A stretch of 64,000 nt of DNA from Methylobacterium sp. R2-1 (GCF_014191355.1 NZ_JACHWM010000009.1:1-64000), one strand, 5' to 3'. Positions 1-8,484 are shown, counted from the first letter of the stretch. The notes: generated by a model from the letters alone, not told the origin. Translations and numbers: made by a program.

Positions 1-193
1 CGGCGGGCTTTTCGGCGATGCGGGGATCGGTACGCGGCTGCGTCTGATCGTTGAACTGGCCCACCGGCGAGGGCTGCTGCGCCAGCGCTCCGGTGGCGCC
101 CGCAAGACTCGCCGCAAGCAGCGCGCCGGCCGTTCCGATCCTGACGCCGCGGCGCGCCGGCCATGTCGTCGTCCGTGTCATTCGTTCGGTCAT
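1..193 (-). CDS. Putative exported protein, N-terminal part only
   Basis: The minus-strand frame opens at an ATG at 193 and runs off the left edge of the window, so only about 64 residues are visible. It begins MTERMTRTTTWPARRGV and continues with an Ala/Gly/Leu-rich hydrophobic stretch ending ATGALAQQ, which fits an Sec signal peptide with a cleavage site after ALA. The visible mature part is short and polar. It is downstream of fmdB on the same strand, with a 166-bp gap. Its function cannot be read from what is here. A second in-frame ATG four codons later is an alternative start. Confidence 0.5.
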   Translation of the reverse strand, partial: MTERMTRTTTWPARRGVRIGTAGALLAASLAGATGALAQQPSPVGQFNDQTQPRTDPRIAEKPA

Positions 194-359
194 CGTCAGT
201 CCCCAACCCGTCCTCTGCACCGGCGGCCCCACAGGGTTCGTCCCGCTTATCGTGTCGCGGCCGGCGGCTCCCTCGCGGAGCTGTTCTTCCGTTCGATCCG
301 TCCTCGCGGAGGTGGAGCGGCGGGCATGTCGGGCGCCCGCCATGGTGGCGGCCCTCAGA

Positions 360-677
360 TCAGTGGCTGATCATCCAGGGCCGCGCGTTCGGGAAGCTTT
401 TGGCAGCCGCGGGTGCGGCGGACGTCTTCTTCGGCGAGCAGCAACCACAGCCGGCTCCGTGCGCACCGGAGCGCCGCGGCTCATGGCGGCTGCGCTCGTT
501 GGTGGCGTGGGCTGCCTTCAGGCCCGGATCCATGCCGGAGATCCGAGGGGCGGTGAGGAAGGCGCGCTGGCATTCCCCGCCGCAATCCGGGCAGTCATGC
601 GGGTCCTTGAACTGCGCCATCGGGCGCAGCACCGTGAACGGTCCGCAACTCTCGCAAGCATAGTCGTAGACGGGCAT
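360..677 (-). CDS. fmdB: FmdB-family zinc-ribbon protein
   Basis: A 105-residue protein beginning MPVYDYACESCGPFTVLRP, the signature start of the FmdB/CxxC_CxxC_SSSS family. Two CxxC knuckles (CESC and CPDC) within the first 40 residues form the predicted zinc ribbon. A Cys-rich tail (GCGCCSP) and Ala/Lys-rich end follow. FmdB was first described as a regulatory protein of the formamidase locus of Methylophilus methylotrophus; its molecular action is not settled. The start at 677 was chosen over an upstream in-frame ATG because the conserved family begins exactly there. It lies 64 bp after fmdA on the same strand, so it is probably the end of the amide-utilisation operon. Confidence 0.88.
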   Translation of the reverse strand: MPVYDYACESCGPFTVLRPMAQFKDPHDCPDCGGECQRAFLTAPRISGMDPGLKAAHATNERSRHEPRRSGAHGAGCGCCSPKKTSAAPAAAKSFPNARPWMISH

Positions 678-741
678 CTCAAGCGCTCTCAGGCAAAGTG
701 TGTGCGGTTTGCCGCCCGGTGAGCGCGGCAAACCAAAGACA

Positions 742-1971
742 TCAGAGGTCCGGCGAGAGCGGCATCTGGACGGAGCCGTCCAGGAACTTCGTCGGCCCGG
801 AGGCGGACGGGTTGATGTCGAAGTCGAAGATGCCGGTCGGAATCCAGAGGGTGGCGCAGGCGTTCGGGATATCGACGACGCCGGAGATGTGGCCCTGGAC
901 CGGTGCGGTGCCGAGGATCGAGTAGGCCTGCGCGCCCGAGTAGCCGAACTTCTTCAGGTACTCGATCGCGTTGAGGCAGGCCTGGCGGTACGCAACCGTG
1001 ACATCCAAGTAATGCTGCTTGCCGTACTCGTCGACCGAGACACCCTCGAAGATCAGGTGGTCGTCGTATTTCGGCGTGATCGGCGACGGCTTGAAGATCG
1101 GGTTCTTGATCCCGTACTTGGCCATGCCGTCCTTGATCAGGCTCACCTTGAGGTGGACCCAGCCCGCCATCTCGATGGCGCCGCAGAAGGTGATCTCGCC
1201 GTCGCCCTGGCTGAAATGCAGGTCGCCCATGGAGAGGCCGGCGCCCGGCACGTAGACGGGGAAGTAGATCTTCGAGCCACGCGACAGATCCTTGATGTCG
1301 CAATTGCCGCCATGCTCGCGCCCCGGCACCGTGCGGGCGCCGGTCGCCGCGGCCGCCTCCTTGGCGTCTCCTTTAAGCCGGCCCATATGCGCGGTCGGGC
1401 CGAAGGGGAGGGTGGCGAGCGCCGGCACCCGGCTCGGGTTGGTGTCGTAGAGCGCCTTCTCGCGCGTGTTCCAGGTCTCCAGCATCTTCGGATCGGGCAG
1501 GCAGCCGATCAGGCCGGGATGGATCAGGCCGGGGAAGCGCACGCCGGGCACGTGGCGCGACTTGGTGAACATTCCCTCGAAATCCCAGATCGACTTCTGG
1601 GCCTGGGGGAAGTGCTCGTCGAGGAAGCCGCCGCCGTTGTTCTTGGAGAAGAAGCCGTTGAAGCCCCACTGGCTCTCGGGCTTGGCGCCGATATCGAGCA
1701 GATCGACCACGAGCAGGTCGCCGGGCTCGGCGCCCTCGACGCCGATCGGGCCCGACAGGAAGTGGACGATCGACAGGTCGATGTCGCGCACGTCATCGGC
1801 CGAATCGTTGTTCTTGATGAAGCCGCCGGTCCAGTCGTAGGTCTCGACGATGAAGTCGTCGCCGGGCTTGACCGTGGCGACCATCGGAATGTCCGGGTGC
1901 CAGCGGTTGTGCACCATGTCGTTGTCATAGGCCGACTGCGTGAGATCGACCTTGATCAGGGTCTCGGGCAT
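742..1971 (-). CDS. fmdA: Formamidase (acetamidase/formamidase family)
   Basis: A 409-residue cytoplasmic enzyme that should hydrolyse formamide to ammonia and formate. It is colinear with the M. methylotrophus FmdA family (about 407 residues) from MPETLIKVDLTQSAYDN onwards, with the family's HNRWHPDIPM, GPIGVEGAEPGD and GGNCDIKDL segments all visible. An AGG-type ribosome site (aaggaa) sits just before the ATG. The neighbours are a urea/short-chain-amide ABC transporter and FmdB, which support uptake-plus-hydrolysis of formamide as a nitrogen source. In a methylotroph the formate released could also be oxidised for reducing power. Full length, with no missing segment noticed. Confidence 0.95.
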   Translation of the reverse strand: MPETLIKVDLTQSAYDNDMVHNRWHPDIPMVATVKPGDDFIVETYDWTGGFIKNNDSADDVRDIDLSIVHFLSGPIGVEGAEPGDLLVVDLLDIGAKPESQWGFNGFFSKNNGGGFLDEHFPQAQKSIWDFEGMFTKSRHVPGVRFPGLIHPGLIGCLPDPKMLETWNTREKALYDTNPSRVPALATLPFGPTAHMGRLKGDAKEAAAATGARTVPGREHGGNCDIKDLSRGSKIYFPVYVPGAGLSMGDLHFSQGDGEITFCGAIEMAGWVHLKVSLIKDGMAKYGIKNPIFKPSPITPKYDDHLIFEGVSVDEYGKQHYLDVTVAYRQACLNAIEYLKKFGYSGAQAYSILGTAPVQGHISGVVDIPNACATLWIPTGIFDFDINPSASGPTKFLDGSVQMPLSPDL

Positions 1972-2076
1972 TTCCTTCGCAGCTCCTTTTAAGTCCAGAA
2001 TTCAGGCAGCCGTCCCCGTTGCGTGTCCGGCATGAGTCCGGCCGCCCCCGTGGATCGTTGTTGTCGTTCTTCGTTC

Positions 2077-2100
2077 ATCCGGCGCGGGTCGGCGCCGGAT
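2077..2100 (-). promoter_or_regulatory. Intercistronic hairpin between hydrolase and fmdA
   Basis: A perfect 9-bp stem (arms ATCCGGCGC and GCGCCGGAT, 6-nt loop) lies in the 166-bp gap between the alpha/beta hydrolase and fmdA. It has no T-run on either strand, so a stabilising or processing hairpin is more likely than a terminator. Only the base pairing is seen; the role is inference. Confidence 0.4.
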
Positions 2101-2137
2101 CGGTTCGGGCGGGCCGCCGGAGCGGCCCACCGATGGC

Positions 2138-3154
2138 TCAGCTCGCGAGCAGCTCCTTCAAGGCCGCATCCAGCACCTCGATGTCGTCGGGCGACGTGCC
2201 GGGGCCGCCGGCGAAATGGCCCCAATAGGTCTCGACCGTACGCAGCTCGGCATTCGGCATGTGCTCGACCTCGATCGCGCTGTCTTCCGGCGGGAAATAC
2301 AGGTCGGTCGAGGCCGGCATCACGAAGGCCTTGGCCGTGATCGCGCCGAGCGCCCTCTTGAAATCACCGCCGTAGAGGTCGTTGGCCGAGATGTCGCCGT
2401 TCTGCCAAGTCCAGAGCATGGCAAGCAGGTTGTTGGCGTCCTTTTCGAGCAGCCAACCCTCCCAGAAGCCGACGAGGAAGTCTTCGAGCGAGGCGTAGCC
2501 CATCTGTTTCAGGTCGGCCTCGACCCGGTAGAAGGTCTGCGAGAAGCCCCAGCCGGCATAGACCCGGGCAGCGGCGCGCAGGCCTTTCTGCGGCTGTTCG
2601 GCGTAGAACCCGTCGGCGAAGGCGGCATCTGCCTGGAGCGCCGCCTTGACGCCCTCCAGGAAGACGAAGTTGTGCCGGGAGCACTTGGCCGAGCCCTGGA
2701 AGGGCAGGATGCGCTCGACCCTATCGGGGAAAATCGCGCCCCAGTGGAAGGTCTGGAGCGCGCCCATCGACCAGCCGGTCACGAGCTTGATCCGCTCGAT
2801 GCCGAAGACCTCGGTCACCAGCCGGTGCTGCTGCACCACGTTGTCGTAGGCCGTGACCTTGGGGAAGCGCGGCCCATTGAACGGCGCGGGGGTGTTGCTC
2901 GGCGAGGAGGATAGCCCGTTGCCGAACATGTTCGGCACGATGATGAAGTACTTGCTCGGATCGAGCGCCTTGCCGGGCCCGATCAGCCACTCGTTCTCGA
3001 GATGCGTACCGGAATACCAGCACGGATAGACGATGACGTTGTCCTTGGCAGCGTTGAGCGTGCCGTAGGTCTTGTAGGCGAGCCGCGCGGCGCGGATCGT
3101 CTGCTTCGACTGCAAGACGACGTCGCCGAGCTCGAAGATCTCGTAATCGGCCAT
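2138..3154 (-). CDS. Alpha/beta hydrolase, MetX-like, in formamide operon
   Basis: A 338-residue alpha/beta-fold protein related to homoserine O-acetyltransferases. The nucleophile elbow GWSMG puts the serine at residue 129; D284 (STDLYFPPED) and H313 (WGHFAGG) complete a plausible triad. The MetX-like core (YPCWYSGTH, GLSSSPSNTPAPFNGP) is clear. Substrate is unknown: genuine methionine biosynthesis is unlikely here because the gene sits 11 bp after urtE and before fmdA in an amide-uptake operon. A role in cleaving a formylated or acylated amide, or an ester precursor, would fit, but that is inference from position only. Confidence 0.8.
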   Translation of the reverse strand: MADYEIFELGDVVLQSKQTIRAARLAYKTYGTLNAAKDNVIVYPCWYSGTHLENEWLIGPGKALDPSKYFIIVPNMFGNGLSSSPSNTPAPFNGPRFPKVTAYDNVVQQHRLVTEVFGIERIKLVTGWSMGALQTFHWGAIFPDRVERILPFQGSAKCSRHNFVFLEGVKAALQADAAFADGFYAEQPQKGLRAAARVYAGWGFSQTFYRVEADLKQMGYASLEDFLVGFWEGWLLEKDANNLLAMLWTWQNGDISANDLYGGDFKRALGAITAKAFVMPASTDLYFPPEDSAIEVEHMPNAELRTVETYWGHFAGGPGTSPDDIEVLDAALKELLAS

Positions 3155-3165
3155 CGCGAAGAACC

Positions 3166-3918
3166 TCAGACCGAGAGGAAGCGGGCGACCTGCGCCTCGT
3201 CGATGTCGGCGCGCAAACTCTCGTGGACGATCGAGCCGTTCTCGATCACGAGAACCCGGTCGGCCACATCCATGGCAAAGCTCAGGACCTGCTCCGAGAC
3301 GACGATCGACAGACCGCGCTCATCGCGAATCTTCTTCAGCGTACGCCCCATCTCGCGAATAATCGAGGGTTGAATGCCCTCGGTCGGCTCGTCGAGAAGC
3401 AGAACCTTCGGGTTGCTGGCGAGCGCCCGGGCGATGGCGAGTTGCTGCTGCTGGCCGCCGGAGAGATTGCCGCCGCGCCGGCCCTTCATCTCCAGCAGCA
3501 CCGGGAACATCGTGTAGAGATCCTGCGGCACCTTGCGCGAGCCGGTAACGGTGAGACCCGTCTCGATGTTCTCCTGCACCGTCATGGTGGAGAAGATCAT
3601 CCGGCCCTGCGGCACGTAGGCGAGGCCCTTGGCCACGCGGGCATGGCTCTTCAGGGCAGTGACGTCGGTGCCGTCCACGGTGATCGTGCCGGACTTCGTC
3701 GGCACGATGCCCATCAGCGTCTTCATGAGCGTCGACTTGCCCATGCCGTTGCGGCCCATCACCGCGACGATCTCACCCGGAGCCACGTCGAGGTCGATGC
3801 CGTGCAGAACCTCGCTCTGCCCGTAGGCGGCGTGGAGATCGGAGATCGCCAGCATCGGGGCGGTGCCGGGCACGACCGGCGGCACGAGGGAGGAAGGGGA
3901 GAGGGAAGTCTGGAGCAT
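3166..3918 (-). CDS. urtE: Urea/amide ABC transporter ATP-binding protein UrtE
   Basis: A 250-residue ATPase of the branched-chain amino acid/urea type (LivF-like). Walker A GRNGMGKST, the signature LSGGQQQQLAIARAL and Walker B VLLLDEPTEG are all present. It should pair with UrtD to energise the UrtBC permease. The ATG at 3918 lies 13 bp after the urtD stop, so it was preferred over an internal ATG (MLAISDLHAAYG) 21 codons later, where family similarity strictly begins. The N-terminal 20 residues (LQTSLSPSSLVPPV) are probably a variable leader. In M. methylotrophus the equivalent short-chain amide porter is named FmdDEF. Confidence 0.9.
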   Translation of the reverse strand: MLQTSLSPSSLVPPVVPGTAPMLAISDLHAAYGQSEVLHGIDLDVAPGEIVAVMGRNGMGKSTLMKTLMGIVPTKSGTITVDGTDVTALKSHARVAKGLAYVPQGRMIFSTMTVQENIETGLTVTGSRKVPQDLYTMFPVLLEMKGRRGGNLSGGQQQQLAIARALASNPKVLLLDEPTEGIQPSIIREMGRTLKKIRDERGLSIVVSEQVLSFAMDVADRVLVIENGSIVHESLRADIDEAQVARFLSV

Positions 3919-3931
3919 GATCCGTTCGCCC

Positions 3932-4729
3932 TCAGTGACCGAGATAGACTTCGACGACCTTCGGATCGTTCTTGACCCGCTCCATCGATCCTTCCGACAG
4001 CACCTTGCCCTGGTGGAGCACGGTGACCCGGTGGGCGATGTCCTCGACGAACTTCATGTCGTGCTCGATGACGAGCACCGAGCGGCCCTTGATGATCTGG
4101 TTGAGGAGTTCGGCCGTCTTGATGCGCTCGCCGACGCTCATGCCGGCCACCGGCTCGTCGAGCATCAGAAGTTCCGGGTCCTGGATCAGCAGCATGCCGA
4201 TCTCCAGCCACTGCTTCTGGCCGTGGCTCAGGAACTCGGCGCGCTCGTCGAGCTGATCCTTGAGGAAGATCGTCTGGGCGATCTCGTGGATGCGGTCGCG
4301 CACCTCGGCATCGCGCTTGAAGGTCAGCGCCCCGAACACCGAGCGGCCGCGGGGGAACGAGATCTCCAAATTCTCGAACACCGTAAGGTCGTCGTAGATC
4401 GAGGGCGTCTGGAACTTGCGCCCGACGCCGGCCTGGACGATCGCGCTCTCGGAGAGCTTGGTCAGCTCCTGACCCTTGTACTTGATCGAGCCGGAGCTGG
4501 CCTTGGTCCGCCCGCAGATCAGGTCGAGCACCGTGGTCTTGCCGGCGCCGTTCGGGCCGATGATGACACGGATCTCGTCCGGATCGACGTAGAACGACAC
4601 GTCGTTGACCGCCTTGAACCCGTCGAAGGAGACGGTGAGCGCCTCGACCGCCAGCAGGAAGTTCTTTTCGTCCGCCGGGGTGCCGATGGGGGTCGCCGAG
4701 AGGGCAGAGGGGAGGATGGCCGCGTTCAT
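3932..4729 (-). CDS. urtD: Urea/amide ABC transporter ATP-binding protein UrtD
   Basis: A 265-residue ATPase. Walker A GPNGAGKTT, Walker B LMLDEPVAGM and the variant signature LSHGQKQWLEIGMLL, which is typical of UrtD rather than LivG, identify it. The start at 4729 (MNAAILPSA) was chosen because it lies 10 bp downstream of the urtC stop; the longer reading would overlap urtC by more than 100 bp and has no conserved residues. It acts on the cytoplasmic face of the membrane with UrtE. Confidence 0.92.
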   Translation of the reverse strand: MNAAILPSALSATPIGTPADEKNFLLAVEALTVSFDGFKAVNDVSFYVDPDEIRVIIGPNGAGKTTVLDLICGRTKASSGSIKYKGQELTKLSESAIVQAGVGRKFQTPSIYDDLTVFENLEISFPRGRSVFGALTFKRDAEVRDRIHEIAQTIFLKDQLDERAEFLSHGQKQWLEIGMLLIQDPELLMLDEPVAGMSVGERIKTAELLNQIIKGRSVLVIEHDMKFVEDIAHRVTVLHQGKVLSEGSMERVKNDPKVVEVYLGH

Positions 4730-4739
4730 GGATGTGTCC

Positions 4740-5921
4740 TCACTCGGCCGGGGTGCCGTGGGGCAGGGCAGGGCTGGCGACGGGGGCCAGGCCCTTGGCC
4801 TTGCGGAACAGGCGGGGTTCGACATGCTCGCGCCAGAGGCCGGCGATGCCATTGGGGAAGATCAGCACCACGGCGATGAACAGGCCGCCGAGGCCGAACA
4901 GCCAGAGATCGGGGAAGCTCTCGGAGAAGCTCGTCTTGGCCCAGTTGACCAGCAGCGTTCCCCAAACGGCGCCGAAGAGCGAGAGGCGCCCACCGACGGC
5001 GGCGTAGATCACCATCTCGATCGAGGGGACGATGCCGACGAAGGACGGGGACATGAAGCCGACCTGCAGGGTGAACATCGCACCGCCGATCGCCGCGAAA
5101 CCAGCCGCGAGGCAGAAGGCGAACACCTTGAAGCCCGCCACCGAGTAGCCCGAGAACCGGACCCGGTCCTCCTTCTCGCGCATGGCCACAAGGATGCGCC
5201 CGAGCTTCGACTTCTTCACGTACTGCGCCATCAGGATGCAGCCGATGAGGAGCCCACCGTTGACGAAGTAGAGGATGAACTTCGCGTGATCCGTACGGAT
5301 GTCCCAGCCATGGAGGGTGCGCAGATCGGTGATGCCGTTGATGCCGCCGGTATAGCCCTGCTGGCCGACGATCAGGATCGTCAGGATCGCGGCGATCGCC
5401 TGGGTGATGATGGCGAAGTAGGTGCCGCCCACACGCCGCTTGAACATCGCCACCGAGATGATGAAGGCGAAGGCCACCGGCACCGCGACGACGAGGAGAA
5501 GCGTCAGCGGCAGGGAGTGGAAGGGCTGCCAGAACCAGGGGAGCGACGTGATCTGGTTCCAGTCCATGAAGTCGGGAATGCCCGGCGTCGACTGGATCTT
5601 CGTATTTTCGACGCTTGATGCCTCGAGCTTCAGGTACATCGCCATGCAGTACCCGCCCAAGCCGAAAAAGACGCCCTGGCCGAGGGAGAGGATGCCGGCA
5701 TAGCCCCAGCAGATGACGAGTCCGAGAGCGACGAAGGCGTAGGTAAGGTACTTGCCGACGAGGTTGAGGCGGAAGCCGTCGAGCATGAGCGGCAGGACCA
5801 CCAGGATCACGCCGGCGAGCAGCGCAAGGCTCACCCACTCGACCGGCTTCATGAACGGGTTGTCGTTGACGGTCACCGCCTTCGACAGGGACTGCATGGG
5901 GCTTGTCTTCTGGCTCGTCAT
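4740..5921 (-). CDS. urtC: Urea/amide ABC transporter permease UrtC
   Basis: A 393-residue inner-membrane permease with about ten hydrophobic segments, the first starting near residue 29 (WVSLALLAGVILVVL). The segments GYAGILSLGQGVFFGLGGY and WGTLLVNWAKTSFSESFPDLWLF are typical of the UrtC/LivM branch. It has a short Lys/Ala-rich C-terminal tail. A GAGGAG site precedes the ATG, which lies 12 bp after urtB. It forms the transmembrane channel with UrtB. Confidence 0.93.
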   Translation of the reverse strand: MTSQKTSPMQSLSKAVTVNDNPFMKPVEWVSLALLAGVILVVLPLMLDGFRLNLVGKYLTYAFVALGLVICWGYAGILSLGQGVFFGLGGYCMAMYLKLEASSVENTKIQSTPGIPDFMDWNQITSLPWFWQPFHSLPLTLLLVVAVPVAFAFIISVAMFKRRVGGTYFAIITQAIAAILTILIVGQQGYTGGINGITDLRTLHGWDIRTDHAKFILYFVNGGLLIGCILMAQYVKKSKLGRILVAMREKEDRVRFSGYSVAGFKVFAFCLAAGFAAIGGAMFTLQVGFMSPSFVGIVPSIEMVIYAAVGGRLSLFGAVWGTLLVNWAKTSFSESFPDLWLFGLGGLFIAVVLIFPNGIAGLWREHVEPRLFRKAKGLAPVASPALPHGTPAE

Positions 5922-5933
5922 CTGGCGCGCTCC

Positions 5934-6860
5934 TCAGCGACGGACCTTGAGGGTGAACAGGCCCTGCGGCCGCAGCATCAGGATCGCCACCACCGCGAGC
6001 AGGGTGAGGACCTTGGCCATCGAGCCGGAGAGGAAGAATTCGAGGGTCGACTGAGTCTGGGAGATCGAGAAGGCCGAGGCGATGGTGCCGAGCAGGCTCG
6101 CCGCGCCGCCGAAGACCACGATCAGGAAGGTGTCGACGATGTAGAGCTGGCCGGAGGTGGGGCCGGTCGAGCCGATCATCGTGAAGGCCGAGCCGGCGAT
6201 GCCGGCGATGCCGCAGCCGAGGCCGAAGGTGTAGCGGTCGACCTTCTCCGTATCGATGCCGACGGCGCCCGCCATCGGGCGGTTGCTCATCACCGCGCGG
6301 ATCTGCGCGCCGAAGCGCGAGCGATAGATGAGGAGTGCGACGCCGAGCGTAATGACGGTGGTGACCGCGATCACGAACAGGCCGTTGATCTGCACCTCGA
6401 TCGAATCGGTGACGGGAATCGAGCCCATCATCCACGAGGGCAGCTCCACGCCGACCTCGCGCGGGCCGAAGATCGTGCGGTAGGCCTGCTGCAGGATCAG
6501 CGAGAGGCCCCAGGTGGCGAGCAGCGTGTCGAGCGGCCGCTTGTAGAGGTGGCGGATCAGCGCCCATTCCACCAACATCCCCATCGCTCCCGAAGCCAAG
6601 AAGGCGAGCGCCATGGCGATGAAGAAGTAGGCACCGAAGAGCGAGGGCAGGTGCGCCTGGAAGAAGCTTGAGCAGAGATAGGTGACATAGGCGCCCAGGA
6701 TCATGAACTCGCCATGGGCCATGTTGATGACGCCCATCTGGCCGAAGATGATCGCCAACCCAAGCGCCATCAGGACGTAGACGGAAAACAGGATCAGACC
6801 TGCGAAGCCCTGCATCACGAAGATCGAGCTGAGGTCTGCGAGCGAATAGTCGCCGAACAT
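5934..6860 (-). CDS. urtB: Urea/amide ABC transporter permease UrtB
   Basis: A 308-residue LivH/UrtB-type permease with about eight membrane segments. FGQMGVINMAHGEFMILGAYVT is the conserved early motif, and SRFGAQIRAVMSNRPMAGAVGI is the usual cytoplasmic loop contacting the ATPase. Some UrtB proteins carry an N-terminal periplasmic extension; this one does not. It follows urtA after a 109-bp gap with a stable hairpin, and precedes urtC by 12 bp. Confidence 0.93.
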   Translation of the reverse strand: MFGDYSLADLSSIFVMQGFAGLILFSVYVLMALGLAIIFGQMGVINMAHGEFMILGAYVTYLCSSFFQAHLPSLFGAYFFIAMALAFLASGAMGMLVEWALIRHLYKRPLDTLLATWGLSLILQQAYRTIFGPREVGVELPSWMMGSIPVTDSIEVQINGLFVIAVTTVITLGVALLIYRSRFGAQIRAVMSNRPMAGAVGIDTEKVDRYTFGLGCGIAGIAGSAFTMIGSTGPTSGQLYIVDTFLIVVFGGAASLLGTIASAFSISQTQSTLEFFLSGSMAKVLTLLAVVAILMLRPQGLFTLKVRR

Positions 6861-6931
6861 GGCTTGTGACTCCGGCGGAATGTTTTGGGAGGGCGCAGCA
6901 AGTGTCGGGCCACGCCCGTCAGATCGCGGAC

Positions 6932-6956
6932 GTCCCCTCCCGGCTCAGGAGGGGAC
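6932..6956 (-). promoter_or_regulatory. Hairpin after urtA, between binding-protein and permease genes
   Basis: A perfect 9-bp GC-rich stem (arms GTCCCCTCC and GGAGGGGAC, 7-nt loop) stands 14 bp beyond the urtA stop in the 109-bp urtA-urtB gap. No T-run follows on the minus strand. In binding-protein-dependent transporters such hairpins often protect the upstream message and raise the binding protein over the permease; that role is inferred here. Confidence 0.5.
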
Positions 6957-6969
6957 CGGAGCGTCGCGA

Positions 6970-8226
6970 CTACTGGTAGCCCTTCGGGAAGGGGTTCGGC
7001 TCGATCAGATCGGGGCTCTCGTAGACCACTTCGAACTGCCCGCTCGGCAGAGCCTTGGCGACCCGTGTCTTCGACCAGAGGTGATGGTTCGGGTGGATCT
7101 TCACGTAGCCTTCCGGCGCCTCCTTGAACTCGATGTCGGCGGAAGCCGCGGCGACCTTGTCGACATCGAAGGAGCCGGCCTTCTCGACCGCCATCTTCCA
7201 CAGGAACGGACCGAGATACGCAGCCTGGGTCACGTCGCCGATGACGGTCTTGTCGCCCCACATCTTCTTGAAGGCGGTGACGAACTTCTCGTTGTTCGGG
7301 TTCTTCAGCGACTGGAAGTACTTCATGCAGGAATAGGCGCCGGCGATGTTGTCGCCGCCGATGCCGTCGATCTCGTCCTCGGTGACCGAGATCGTCAGCA
7401 GGGTCTGCTTCGAGAGGTCGATGCCCGCCGCCTTGAGCTGCTTGTAGAAGGCCACGTTCGAGCCGCCGACGACGTCGGCGAAGATGACGTCCGGCTTCTT
7501 GAGCTTGATCTTGTTGATGACCGAGTTGAACTGGGTGTGGCCGAGCGGGAAGTATTCCTCGCCGGCGACCGTGCCCTTGAGCACGTTCTCGATGTGTTTG
7601 CGGGCGATCTTGTTCGAGGTGCGCGGCCAAATATAGTCCGAGCCGACCATGAAGAACGATTTCGCGCCCTTCTCCTTGGCCACCCAATCGAGCGAGGCGA
7701 GAATCTGCTGCGTCGCTTCCTGGCCGGTGTAGATGACGTTCTTCGACTGCTCCAGTCCCTCGTAGAAGGTCGGGTAGTAGAGCAGGCCGTTATATTGCTC
7801 GAAGACCGGCAGCGCCGCCTTGCGCGAGGCCGAGGTCCAGCAACCCATCACCGCAGCGCAATGATCGTTGACGAGGAGTTTCTTGGCCTTCTCGGCAAAG
7901 GTCGGCCAGTCGGAGGCGCCGTCCTCCTGGATCACCTTGATCTTGCGGCCGAGCACGCCGCCCATCTCGTTGATCTGGGCGATGGCGAGCTTTTCCGCCT
8001 GGATCGAGCCGGTCTCGGAAATCGCCATGGTGCCGGTGGCCGAGTGCAGAATGCCGACCGTGACCTCGGTGTCCGTCACCGCGAGCCCGGTCGTGTTGAC
8101 GGCCGAGGTCGGAGCGGCGGCGAACGCCCCTCGCGGCATCATCGCCAGCGCAGGCAACCCCGCGAGCCCCATGAGAAGCTTGCGCCGCAGGGCCGATTCC
8201 AGGCCCTTCCCCTTGTCTTCAGCCAT
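6970..8226 (-). CDS. urtA: Urea/short-chain amide substrate-binding protein UrtA
   Basis: A 418-residue periplasmic binding protein of the UrtA/FmdD type. It carries a leader with RRKLLMGLAGLPAL followed by AFAAA, a possible twin-arginine-type signal with cleavage after AFA. Conserved blocks include VGILHSATGTMAISE, AVMGCWTSASRKAALPVFE, LLYYPTFYEG and NVIYTGQEATQQI. The ATG at 8226 was chosen because the signal peptide starts directly after it; longer readings run into the regulatory intergenic region. First gene of the urtABCDE-hydrolase-fmdAB operon. Whether the natural ligand is urea, formamide or acetamide cannot be told from sequence, but fmdA downstream and the lack of urease genes in the window favour amides. 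Confidence 0.92.
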   Translation of the reverse strand: MAEDKGKGLESALRRKLLMGLAGLPALAMMPRGAFAAAPTSAVNTTGLAVTDTEVTVGILHSATGTMAISETGSIQAEKLAIAQINEMGGVLGRKIKVIQEDGASDWPTFAEKAKKLLVNDHCAAVMGCWTSASRKAALPVFEQYNGLLYYPTFYEGLEQSKNVIYTGQEATQQILASLDWVAKEKGAKSFFMVGSDYIWPRTSNKIARKHIENVLKGTVAGEEYFPLGHTQFNSVINKIKLKKPDVIFADVVGGSNVAFYKQLKAAGIDLSKQTLLTISVTEDEIDGIGGDNIAGAYSCMKYFQSLKNPNNEKFVTAFKKMWGDKTVIGDVTQAAYLGPFLWKMAVEKAGSFDVDKVAAASADIEFKEAPEGYVKIHPNHHLWSKTRVAKALPSGQFEVVYESPDLIEPNPFPKGYQ

Positions 8227-8322
8227 CGTGCCTGAACCCCTGATCTGGCGTCGGCGCGGCTCTGCCGGTCGGCGGCCGTGCTCGAACAGGGTGAAGGCTA
8301 GGCTTGATGGTGCGTCGCGGCC

Positions 8323-8342
8323 CATACGCTGTTTTGCGTATG
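8323..8342. promoter_or_regulatory. Dyad upstream of urtA, candidate operator
   Basis: A perfect inverted repeat, CATACGC - 6 nt - GCGTATG, centred about 106 bp upstream of the urtA ATG. About 22 bp closer to urtA, the minus strand reads TAGCCT, a possible -10, which would put the dyad at the position used by class II activators. LuxR/FixJ-type regulators bind dyads of this size, and such a regulator is encoded by the divergent unit. The pairing is seen; the binding partner is inference. Confidence 0.5.
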
Positions 8343-8421
8343 TCCGCCCGGCATCCCGGGCCGTACGGTGCCGCTCTCGATTCCGTGAGCGTCGAACGTT
8401 AGGGATGTCTCGTGCCACGCC

Positions 8422-8468
8422 GTGACGGGCACTTGGCGTGCGGGTACTTGGCGTGACGGACACTTGGC
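8422..8468. repeat. Three tandem 15-16 bp repeats in the urtA/kinase divergent region
   Basis: Three consecutive units, 8422-8437, 8438-8452 and 8453-8468, each read GTG-(A)CGGG/A-C/T-ACTTGGC. They abut the -24/-12 promoter of the kinase gene directly on its upstream side. Phasing of 15-16 bp is one and a half helical turns. They could be an activator array or arise by slippage; no intergenic copy elsewhere in the window was noticed. Confidence 0.6.
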
Positions 8469-8484
8469 CGGCACATCCGTTGCA
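8469..8484 (+). promoter_or_regulatory. Sigma54 (-24/-12) type promoter for the permease-kinase gene
   Basis: CGGCAC at 8469-8474 and TTGCA at 8480-8484 are separated by 5 nt. This matches the RpoN consensus (TGGCAC-N5-TTGCA) at all but the first base. Transcription would start near 8494, leaving a leader of about 24 nt with GAGGA at 8506 ahead of the proposed start at 8518. It predicts RpoN/NtrC-linked expression, which suits a nitrogen-source sensor. Confidence 0.55.
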
